DNA of 5,499 nucleotides. Origin: JBGPJO01 sp964348535 (GTDB lineage: Bacteria; Patescibacteriota; Minisyncoccia; Phycocordibacterales; JAKFXT01). Both the position numbers and the translations under genes were made by a program. Each line of letters opens with the position of its first letter. The stretch's first letter is position 1. Below the pieces are notes generated by a model. That model made no database searches. It worked only from the letters and a program-made list of their open reading frames with translations, and was not told the origin of the DNA. The stretch spans positions 1 through 5,499 of the forward strand of contig CAYGDB010000042.1 of assembly GCA_964348535.1 (NCBI GenBank). Direction: 5' to 3'. Positions 1 through 3,772 of the stretch are shown here, one piece after another.

Positions 1-125
1 AAGGCCTGAAGTCGGGTTTTCCCCTTCTCTGTTATTTTCTGGGAGACACGAACAGTATCACCCGGGCGAATATCCAGGTTCTTCCGCTCTTCTATATTTA
101 CCGGTGAATGAATAGTTTTCATCAT
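1..125 (-). CDS. rplS: 50S ribosomal protein L19, N-terminal part (runs off the left edge)
   Basis: L19 is a protein of the large ribosomal subunit, located at the interface with the small subunit. The minus strand from 125 encodes 41 complete residues and continues past position 1. They read MMKTIHSPVN, then a charged stretch, then DIRPGDTVRVSQKI and KGKTRLQA. The block 'DIRPGDTVRV.QKI...K.R.Q.(F)EG' is the L19 family signature, so the identification is firm although only about a third of the protein is present. Two ATG codons are adjacent (123-125 and 120-122) and either could be the start. No Shine-Dalgarno sequence precedes them. A promoter-like sequence at 139-167 would give a leader of only about 6 nt. 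The gene lies downstream of the pseudouridine synthase on the same strand, separated by 150 bp that contain a large inverted repeat, so it is probably its own transcription unit. Confidence 0.93.
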   Translation of the reverse strand, partial: MMKTIHSPVNIEERKNLDIRPGDTVRVSQKITEKGKTRLQA

Positions 126-138
126 TAAGATGAGAGAT

Positions 139-167
139 ACTCTAGCATGAGCTATTTTGAATGGCAA
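139..167 (-). promoter_or_regulatory. Promoter for rplS (sigma70-type with extended -10)
   Basis: On the minus strand a -35 TTGCCA (162-167) is followed by a 17-nt spacer and a -10 TAGAGT (139-144). TGC sits directly before the -10, which makes an extended -10 (TGN). Transcription would start near 131-132, about 6 nt before the first rplS ATG, giving an almost leaderless mRNA. The spacing and extended -10 are good matches; activity is inferred. Confidence 0.55.
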
Positions 168-172
168 TGTTT

Positions 173-276
173 ACCCGCCGAAACTTTTTTATAGAGATAC
201 ACAGTCATACACTTTTATTTCCGACTTTTTATCTGTTAATAGTAACGACTATAAAGTCCGAAAAGTTTGTGCGGGT
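173..276. repeat. Long nested inverted repeat between the pseudouridine synthase gene and rplS
   Basis: The outer arms are 173-188 (ACCCGCCGAAACTTTT) and 261-276 (AAAAGTTTGTGCGGGT). They pair over 6 + 8 bp around one 2x2 mismatch. Inside, CCGACTTT (221-228) pairs with AAAGTCCG (253-260) with one mismatch. Within that, ACTAT/ATAGT-type arms form a 5-bp hairpin with a 4-nt loop (237-250). The right outer arm reaches the stop codon of the upstream gene. No U-rich tail follows the structure on either strand, so it is not a standard intrinsic terminator. It may be a 3' end or processing structure of the upstream mRNA, a Rho-independent signal of unusual form, or a protein-binding site. Confidence 0.6.
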
Positions 277-1028
277 TAAGGAAGGTTATCAAACAGCTCT
301 TTAGCTTTTATAAAATCATTAGGCAGTGGAGCTTCTACCACAATTTCTTTGCCTAATAAATTCTTAAATGAAATGGAACTAGCGTGAAGAGCCAGACGGT
401 CAAAGCCAAGAGCGCATGGCATACTTTTGGCGTAAATTCTGTCGCAGACCACAGGATGATTGATGGCTTTTAAATGGGCTCGGATTTGGTGCGTCCGTCC
501 GGTTTTCGGCATAAGTTCAAGAAAAGAAAAATCTTCTTTAAAAGCCCGCCTGTTGAAATAGGTAAGGGCTTCCCGCATCTCCCCTCTGGCTTTAGCGGGT
601 GTTGTATACTGCCTGAAATCTCCCTTGCTTCTACCAAGCGGTAAATTTATACTACCGACTTCTTTCTCCACTTTGCCATAAACAAAAGCGTTATAAACTT
701 TATGAACTTCTCTTTCCTGAAATTGCTTTTTAAGAAACAAAAACGCCTCCTGACTTTTGGCTATTAAAAGAACTCCGGATGTTTCCCTATCCAAACGATG
801 AACGATTCCCGGTCTAGAAATTTCTAGACCTCCTGAAATTTTAAGTGGTTCACCAACATCTTTTGTTTGAGGCCAACGCTCCAGAACAAAATCGCAAAGG
901 GTCAGTCCTTTATTTTTGCCGTCCGGATGAACCATCAATCCGGACGGCTTGAAAATAGCGGAAATGTCAGAGTCTTCGTAAAGAACCAAAAGCTTATCAA
1001 GCGCCGAATCGTCTTTCTCTTTGGTCAT
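276..1028 (-). CDS. RluA-family 23S rRNA pseudouridine synthase
   Basis: This enzyme family isomerises specific uridines in rRNA (or tRNA) to pseudouridine. The 250-residue product starts with the family pattern LYEDSDISAIFKPSGLMVHP (from about residue 16). It carries the catalytic motif HRLDRETSG with the nucleophile Asp at about residue 80, then the AKS and HK.Y.A...G blocks, and the C-terminal KTGRTHQIRAHL motif followed by H.HPV.CD-like and RLALHA segments. There is no N-terminal S4 RNA-binding domain, unlike RluC or RluD of E. coli, so the target position cannot be assigned. The ATG at 1026-1028 is the only reasonable start: the first conserved block begins about 15 residues later and no other Met precedes it. 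The gene overlaps the end of uppS by 32 nt, so the two are probably translationally coupled, and no ribosome-binding site is visible. Confidence 0.93.
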   Translation of the reverse strand: MTKEKDDSALDKLLVLYEDSDISAIFKPSGLMVHPDGKNKGLTLCDFVLERWPQTKDVGEPLKISGGLEISRPGIVHRLDRETSGVLLIAKSQEAFLFLKKQFQEREVHKVYNAFVYGKVEKEVGSINLPLGRSKGDFRQYTTPAKARGEMREALTYFNRRAFKEDFSFLELMPKTGRTHQIRAHLKAINHPVVCDRIYAKSMPCALGFDRLALHASSISFKNLLGKEIVVEAPLPNDFIKAKELFDNLP

Positions 1029-1680
1029 ATTCTTTTAAGATAGATTCAAACTCTTCTTTAGTAAAGGCCGGCCAATAAGTATCCGTGAAAAACAATTCCG
1101 AATACACTCCCTGCCAAGGCAAAAATCCGGACAACCTCCTTTCGCCTCCCGTCCTGATTATTATATCCGGGTCTGGCATACCTGCCGTCCACAGTTTTTT
1201 AGAAAAAAGTTCTTCGGTAATATTCTCCGACTTTATTCCTTCTTTTATTATTTCCCTTGTGGCATTCAAAATTTCTTCCCTGCCTCCGTACGAAAGAGCT
1301 AGATACAAATTAGGGCCGGGATTATTTTTTGTTTTTTCTTCAGCCCTTTGGCAAAGTTTTTGTATATCATCAGGAAAACTTTCAAGCTTGCCGACAGACT
1401 TTATAACCCCGCCCTCTTTATGAAAATAATCCAATTCTTTATCAAGAATAAGACGAAATAAATCAAGCAAATAAGAAACCTCCGTTTCTTTTCTCTTCCA
1501 GTTCTCTGTTGAAAAAGCGAAGACAATAAGATTTTTTATACCGGCATCTTTGATCCAAGGTAGTGCATCTTTCAGTTTTTGATAACCGAGTGAGTGTCCT
1601 TCAAACGAAGGCATCCCGCGCTCTTTAGCCCATCGGCGATTGCCATCCATAATGATTCCGATTGTTGTGGGAATTTTCAT
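997..1680 (-). CDS. uppS: Isoprenyl transferase (undecaprenyl diphosphate synthase)
   Basis: This cis-prenyltransferase adds isopentenyl units to farnesyl diphosphate to build the C55 lipid carrier for cell-wall and surface-glycan synthesis. The 227 residues carry the full set of family motifs: IIMDGNRRWAK with catalytic Asp12, GHSLGY with His29, FAFSTENWKR (57-63), LALSYGGREEI, and DPDIIIRTGGERRLSGFLPWQ.VYSEL (from residue 170), including the Glu that helps bind Mg. The product ends in the usual RRFG-type tail. I chose the ATG at 1678-1680, directly before IPTTIGIIMDGNRRW. The open frame continues upstream to 1827, but that part overlaps the acylphosphatase and is not conserved in character. 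The start lies 7 nt after the acylphosphatase stop, with no Shine-Dalgarno sequence. The stop is TGA followed directly by TAA in frame. Confidence 0.96.
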   Translation of the reverse strand: MKIPTTIGIIMDGNRRWAKERGMPSFEGHSLGYQKLKDALPWIKDAGIKNLIVFAFSTENWKRKETEVSYLLDLFRLILDKELDYFHKEGGVIKSVGKLESFPDDIQKLCQRAEEKTKNNPGPNLYLALSYGGREEILNATREIIKEGIKSENITEELFSKKLWTAGMPDPDIIIRTGGERRLSGFLPWQGVYSELFFTDTYWPAFTKEEFESILKEYDQRERRFGA

Positions 1681-1687
1681 TTTGCTT

Positions 1688-1972
1688 TTAATAATAAATT
1701 GAAAAATCTTTAAATACTTCCCTCGGCGTTCTCCATTCCACGGAAACGGATTTAACGTTTGAAAGGAACGACCCCTTTTCCAAACGTCCGACAAATTTCT
1801 CAAGTTTTTCTTTCTCTCCTTGAGCAACCACTGTTACTGTGCCATTTTGATTATTTGAAACGAAGCCAAAAAGACCGAGTGCCCGAGCCGAACGTTGGGC
1901 ATAATCACGGAACATCACAAATTGAACTCTGCCGGATACAATCGCCTCTATTTCCAAAAGCTCTTGGTCCAT
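1688..1972 (-). CDS. acyP: Acylphosphatase
   Basis: Acylphosphatases hydrolyse carboxyl-phosphate bonds in small metabolites such as acetyl- or carbamoyl-phosphate; the physiological role in bacteria is unsettled. The 94-residue protein has the usual family length and the signature GRVQFVMFRDYAQR, with the phosphate-binding Arg22. It also has GFVSNNQNGTVTVVAQG, with the catalytic Asn40, followed by the helix EKEKLEKFVGRLEKG. The canonical GRVQG glycine is replaced by Phe18; I see no reason to expect loss of activity because both catalytic residues are present. It is the first gene of a minus-strand operon with uppS and the pseudouridine synthase and is divergent from tRNA-Val. An extended -10 just upstream would start the mRNA about one base before the ATG. 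Confidence 0.93.
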   Translation of the reverse strand: MDQELLEIEAIVSGRVQFVMFRDYAQRSARALGLFGFVSNNQNGTVTVVAQGEKEKLEKFVGRLEKGSFLSNVKSVSVEWRTPREVFKDFSIYY

Positions 1973-1979
1973 TATTATG

Positions 1980-1988
1980 ATACTAACA
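1980..1988 (-). promoter_or_regulatory. Extended -10 element upstream of the acylphosphatase operon
   Basis: The minus strand reads TGT-TAGTAT (-10 at 1980-1985, TGN at 1986-1988). The -10 ends 7 nt before the ATG, so the transcript would begin at about 1973 with a leader of about 1 nt. No good -35 lies at 16-18 nt. Architecture and position resemble the rplS promoter, which is the main support. Confidence 0.35.
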
Positions 1989-2014
1989 CAACCAAAGAAA
2001 AGTCATTGTGTCCA

Positions 2015-2043
2015 TTGAGAAAAAATAGGAAGTGTCGTAAACT
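2015..2043 (+). promoter_or_regulatory. Promoter for tRNA-Val
   Basis: A -35 TTGAGA (2015-2020), a 17-nt spacer and a -10 TAAACT (2038-2043) predict a start at about 2050, 3-4 nt before the mature tRNA 5' end. The -35 matches consensus at 5 of 6 positions and the -10 at 4 of 6. Confidence 0.5.
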
Positions 2044-2053
2044 TCAGTATGAA

Positions 2054-2126
2054 GCGCCCTTAGCTCAGTTGGTAGAGCGACGCATTTACACTGCGTGGGT
2101 CGGGAGTTCGAGTCTCTCAGGGCGCA
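2054..2126 (+). tRNA. tRNA-Val (anticodon UAC)
   Basis: This is a complete 73-nt cloverleaf. The acceptor arms GCGCCCT / AGGGCGC pair at all 7 positions. The D arm is GCTC-AGTTGGTA-GAGC. The anticodon stem ACGCA/TGCGT has loop TTTACAC, placing TAC at 2087-2089, which reads GUA and related valine codons. The variable loop is 5 nt and the T arm is GGGAG-TTCGAGT-CTCTC with one G-T pair. The discriminator base is A and is followed by CTA, so CCA is not encoded and must be added by the nucleotidyltransferase. Confidence 0.97.
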
Positions 2127-2135
2127 CTACTATAA

Positions 2136-2160
2136 AAAACATCGGCTCGAATCATGTTTT
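2136..2160 (+). terminator. Possible weak terminator after tRNA-Val
   Basis: AAAACAT (2136-2142) and ATGTTTT (2154-2160) can pair over 7 bp with an 11-nt loop; the 3' arm itself ends in four T. The stem is AT-rich and there is no separate U tract, so termination would be inefficient. Confidence 0.3.
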
Positions 2161-2179
2161 AATTTAGGGAAAAAAAATT

Positions 2180-2185
2180 TTTAAT
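2180..2185 (+). promoter_or_regulatory. Possible -10 element for a leaderless mRNA of the next gene
   Basis: TTTAAT matches the -10 consensus at 5 of 6 positions. It ends 6 nt before the ATG at 2192, so transcription would start on the A of the start codon. No clear -35 is present, and the surrounding A/T runs make chance matches likely. Confidence 0.25.
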
Positions 2186-2191
2186 CATACT

Positions 2192-2593
2192 ATGAATAAC
2201 AAAAATGATATTTCTTGGCGTGGAATAGTGATAGGAATTGTCATTTTTCTTGGAATTATCTATGTATTTTCTTTTGATAATATCTCATTTGGTGGGTATT
2301 TCCGTTTTACTCTGGCAATGACGGGAGTGGTCCTATTATGTGGTGCGCTCATAGCCTTCTTTTTTGGACTTCTCCCAGCAATTTTTAGTTTTGTTGGTAA
2401 GCACGCAGAAAAGTTCTTGAATAACTACCCATATTTTACAAAAAATAACATTAGCAAAAATGTTTCTTTGATAGTTGGTGGAACTTCAGCGATATTTGCC
2501 TTTTTGCTTCTTATTGTAATAGTCATATTTCTAGATGAAAATAATTACTTTGATAAAATAAATTGGATTTTAGATAATTATTTGTTTAGATAA
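2192..2593 (+). CDS. Hypothetical three-span membrane protein
   Basis: I do not recognise the family of this 133-residue protein. It is strongly hydrophobic, with three predicted membrane segments at about residues 10-28 (GIVIGIVIFLGIIYVFSF), 37-67 (a long stretch that may kink at Gly-Leu-Leu-Pro), and 93-115 (GGTSAIFAFLLLIVIVIFL). The N-terminus is short and polar (MNNKNDISWR). A loop of about 25 residues rich in Asn, Lys and Tyr lies between spans two and three. There is no signal peptide, catalytic motif or repeat. The start at 2192 has no Shine-Dalgarno sequence. The next gene begins 5 nt after the stop, so the two are probably co-transcribed. Its Ile- and AT-rich coding and its position between two tRNA genes suggest accessory rather than core content. 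Confidence 0.7.
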   Translation: MNNKNDISWRGIVIGIVIFLGIIYVFSFDNISFGGYFRFTLAMTGVVLLCGALIAFFFGLLPAIFSFVGKHAEKFLNNYPYFTKNNISKNVSLIVGGTSAIFAFLLLIVIVIFLDENNYFDKINWILDNYLFR

Positions 2594-2598
2594 AGTTA

Positions 2599-2781
2599 AT
2601 GAATACTAATAAACCCAATTTTATATTTACCGATTGCGATGATTGCGGTAAGGAACTTAATGACATGGAAAAGAAATATTGCCGTGATATGCAATTAAAG
2701 ACAGACCAGATTGTTGTATTATGCTCCTCGTGTTTAGACAAAAGCCACGATGATCAGTGGCCCGCAATTGCTATAAAATAA
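2599..2781 (+). CDS. Small four-cysteine (probable zinc-binding) protein
   Basis: The 60-residue protein has two CxxC knuckles, Cys13-Asp-Asp-Cys16 and Cys42-Ser-Ser-Cys45, about 25 residues apart. This is the spacing of a treble-clef or zinc-ribbon fold binding one metal ion. A further Cys28 lies between them. The first knuckle reads FTDCDDCGKEL, like the opening of many zinc ribbons. The sequence is otherwise polar with no membrane segment. It begins 5 nt after the stop of the membrane protein gene and probably forms a two-gene unit with it, ending near the hairpin at 2788-2815. I cannot name a function: small zinc ribbons bind nucleic acids or act as protein adaptors. The paired CxxC motifs make it unlikely to be a random open frame. 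Confidence 0.65.
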   Translation: MNTNKPNFIFTDCDDCGKELNDMEKKYCRDMQLKTDQIVVLCSSCLDKSHDDQWPAIAIK

Positions 2782-2787
2782 CAGTTC

Positions 2788-2815
2788 GCAATACTTGAAT
2801 AGAATTGCTATTTTT
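2788..2815 (+). terminator. Possible intrinsic terminator of the two-gene cassette
   Basis: GCAAT (2788-2792) and ATTGC (2804-2808) form a 5-bp stem with an 11-nt loop, followed by TATTTTT. It begins 7 nt after the stop of the four-cysteine protein gene. The stem is short, so confidence is limited. Confidence 0.35.
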
Positions 2816-2923
2816 ATCTTAAATCGCCACTCTTTTAATAAACTCAAGACAAAAAAGAAAAACTCAATCTATTGGAAGAGTAAAAGAACTTTTTTCATAC
2901 GAGTTTTTATCATAGGCGACGAC

Positions 2924-2953
2924 TTGCCCGCTAATTGAAATCAACCTTCTAAT
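2924..2953 (+). promoter_or_regulatory. Possible promoter for the PemK/MazF-like gene
   Basis: TTGCCC (2924-2929), an 18-nt spacer and TCTAAT (2948-2953; 5 of 6 -10 positions) predict a transcript starting near 2960. That lies inside the region where the conserved protein N-terminus should begin, so the full-length frame could be read from a very short leader. Confidence 0.3.
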
Positions 2954-2969
2954 TTGAGAAAATAGAATA

Positions 2970-3356
2970 ATAAAAAAAGATTTTGATAGTTGGAACGAAA
3001 GGAAAAAGAAAATTCATAAAAATAATAATGCTCCTTTTTACCATGAACGAGAATTATGGTGGTGCGCTTTAGGTGTGAATATTGGCTTCGAGCAAGATGG
3101 TTCGGGAGAGGAGGGCAACAGACCCATACTTGTATTGAAAGGATTGAGTGGCCAAACATGCTTTGCTATCCCACTAACTACTTCTACAAGCGAACATCCT
3201 TTGAGACCATCAATCGGAATTGTGGAATATCAAGAAGCTCATGCTCTCTTGTCACAAATGAGAGTAATAGATACAAAGCGACTTATTAGAAAAATAGGAT
3301 ATTTGGATAAAAAGATATTTGAGCAGATACGAAAAATCGCCAAAGACATGCTTTAG
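2970..3356 (+). CDS. PemK/MazF-like toxin-family protein with a non-canonical or lost start codon
   Basis: PemK/MazF proteins are mostly sequence-specific endoribonucleases of toxin-antitoxin systems. The frame encodes KKDFDSWNERKKKIHK, then FYHERELWWCALGVNIGFEQDG, then NRPILVLKG, FAIPLTTST and SQMRVIDTKRLIRKIG. The N-terminal beta strand (ELWWCALG), the NIGFEQDG...RP loop with the likely catalytic Arg, and the PLTTST strand with a catalytic-type Thr/Ser are family hallmarks. The oddity is the start. The first ATG/GTG/TTG in frame is GTG at 3075, which would delete the first strand. The family-like sequence runs 35 codons further up to an ATA at 2970, and a TGA closes the frame at 2955-2957. 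Either AUA (2967 or 2970) initiates, or the original ATG has mutated and the gene is impaired. From 2970 the product is 128 residues, from 3075 it is 93. No antitoxin gene is visible upstream or downstream. Confidence 0.75.
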   Translation: MKKDFDSWNERKKKIHKNNNAPFYHERELWWCALGVNIGFEQDGSGEEGNRPILVLKGLSGQTCFAIPLTTSTSEHPLRPSIGIVEYQEAHALLSQMRVIDTKRLIRKIGYLDKKIFEQIRKIAKDML

Positions 3357-3475
3357 CGATTTCTCTCTTTCTGTTTGCCTCTTGCGAGGCGAGGCCGAAG
3401 CCACTTGTGCCATAAGTATATAGTAAGTGGAGCATAGAAGTCAAGCGCAAATATTCATAGCACTTTGATATGAAG
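3357..3475. other. Intergenic stretch with minor hairpins only
   Basis: I see no gene here. GCCTC-TTGC-GAGGC (3377-3390) is a perfect 5-bp GC-rich hairpin 20 bp after the toxin-family stop, but it lacks a T tract. CCACTT/AAGTGG (3401-3406, 3425-3430) and TTCATA/TATGAA (3454-3459, 3469-3474) are weak inverted repeats. Confidence 0.4.
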
Positions 3476-3508
3476 CCCGGGAGGACCGCGAGTACGCTTA
3501 TCTCCTTC

Positions 3509-3539
3509 GGCTAAAACTTTTTCGTCAAAAAGTTTTGCC
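3509..3539. repeat. Hairpin A of the cassette
   Basis: AAAACTTTTT (3513-3522) pairs perfectly with AAAAAGTTTT (3527-3536) around a CGTC loop. It is extended by GGC/GCC after one bulged T, giving 13 bp in all. Confidence 0.8.
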
Positions 3540-3552
3540 TAGGCACCGGCTC

Positions 3553-3580
3553 GCAAAATTTCCTGCTGAAAATTTTATGC
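3553..3580. repeat. Hairpin B of the cassette
   Basis: AAAATTT (3555-3561) pairs with AAATTTT (3570-3576) around an 8-nt loop. It is closed by GC/GC after a 2-nt bulge. Confidence 0.65.
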
Positions 3581-3597
3581 TCCGCCGTTCGATTCCT

Positions 3598-3631
3598 CCA
3601 CGCGAGCAAAATAGTTTGCTCGCTCGTGTGG
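3598..3631. repeat. Hairpin C of the cassette, with two competing pairings
   Basis: CGAGCAAA (3603-3610) pairs perfectly with TTTGCTCG (3615-3622) around ATAG. Alternatively CCACGCGAGC (3598-3607) pairs with GCTCGTGTGG (3622-3631) over 10 bp with one G-T pair. The duplicated GCTCG/CTCG on the right arm makes the two forms mutually exclusive. Confidence 0.75.
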
Positions 3632-3652
3632 ACAAAATTAAAAATTTTGTCC
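3630..3652. repeat. Hairpin D, overlapping the 3' end of tRNA-Arg
   Basis: GGACAAAATT (3630-3639) and AATTTTGTCC (3643-3652) form a perfect 10-bp stem with a 3-nt loop. The arm at 3643-3652 includes the last two acceptor-stem bases and the discriminator of tRNA-Arg. On the minus strand it lies where a tRNA terminator would be, but no U tract follows. Confidence 0.8.
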
Positions 3653-3721
3653 CCCCGGGAGGAATCGAACCTCCATTAAGAGCTTAGAAGTCTCTGGTTT
3701 TATCCATTAAACTACAGGGGG
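3650..3721 (-). tRNA. tRNA-Arg (anticodon UCU)
   Basis: This is a 72-nt cloverleaf on the minus strand. The acceptor CCCCCTG/CGGGGGG includes one T-G pair. The D arm is GTTT-AATGGATA-AAAC. The anticodon stem AGAGA/GCTCT has loop CTTCTAA, placing TCT at 3686-3688, which reads AGA/AGG. The variable loop is 4 nt and the T arm is GGAGG-TTCGATT-CCTCC. The discriminator is A and CCA is not encoded. Positions 31-39 form an A-G mismatch at the base of the anticodon loop, and the D stem is weak. Two further C residues precede the first acceptor base. It faces tRNA-Val across the accessory segment. Confidence 0.95.
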
Positions 3722-3731
3722 GGTTATGAAG

Positions 3732-3760
3732 ACAGTAGCAAAAATTCTCCGAAAACAAAA
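3732..3760 (-). promoter_or_regulatory. Probable promoter for tRNA-Arg (extended -10)
   Basis: The minus strand reads TGC-TACTGT (-10 at 3732-3737) with a weak -35 TTTTGT (3755-3760) at 17 nt. The predicted start near 3725 is about 4 nt before the mature 5' end, matching the layout at tRNA-Val. The TGC before the -10 is shared with the rplS promoter. Confidence 0.35.
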
Positions 3761-3772
3761 GGTTTGAAAGTT

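Larger units (their letters stand above)
3476..3663. repeat. Palindrome-rich cassette bracketed by a 10-bp direct repeat, abutting tRNA-Arg
   Basis: CCCGGGAGGA occurs at 3476-3485 and again at 3654-3663; the second copy is inside the 3' end of tRNA-Arg. Between them lie four strong hairpins (3509-3539, 3553-3580, 3598-3631, 3630-3652) and the palindrome GCCTAGGC (3537-3544). Long-range complements are also present: GGAGGA (3480-3485) with TCCTCC (3594-3599), and GCGAG (3488-3492) with CTCGC (3550-3554). No open frame of substance is present. None of the hairpins has a U tract, so terminators do not explain the cluster. It could be a repetitive extragenic palindrome or MITE-like element, or a structured RNA read from the tRNA-Arg promoter. 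Confidence 0.6.

Noticed and set aside
997..999. UGA reassigned to Gly (as in Gracilibacteria/SR1)
   Set aside because: The uppS TGA is followed at once by TAA so it is uninformative, but no conserved gene here contains an in-frame TGA. All read well with the standard bacterial code.
1681..1827. Upstream extension of the uppS frame (49 extra residues)
   Set aside because: It overlaps the acylphosphatase coding region in another frame and precedes the canonical N-terminus MKIPTTIGIIMDGNRRW.
1895..2167. 90-residue plus-strand open frame across acyP and tRNA-Val
   Set aside because: It is antisense to acyP and passes through the tRNA, giving the typical false peptide APLAQLVERR...; it is not a gene.
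2795..2937. 46-codon frame starting with TTG upstream of the toxin-family gene, a possible antitoxin
   Set aside because: It has a TTG start without context, is Lys/Asn/Ile-rich as expected of AT-rich DNA, has no recognisable antitoxin features, and overlaps the predicted promoter.
2941..3159. 72-residue minus-strand frame opposite the toxin-family gene
   Set aside because: It is the antisense of a frame with clear PemK/MazF motifs and has no domain signal of its own.
3431..3442. AGCATAGAAGTC, 11 of 12 identical to the tRNA-Arg anticodon region (3681-3692), as a tRNA remnant
   Set aside because: The rest of the tRNA is missing, and the nearby CCCGGGAGGA copy is in the wrong order for a degraded tRNA, so a chance match is likely.
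3476..3663. CRISPR array or simple terminator cluster
   Set aside because: There are no regularly spaced direct repeats with unique spacers, and none of the stems is followed by a U tract.
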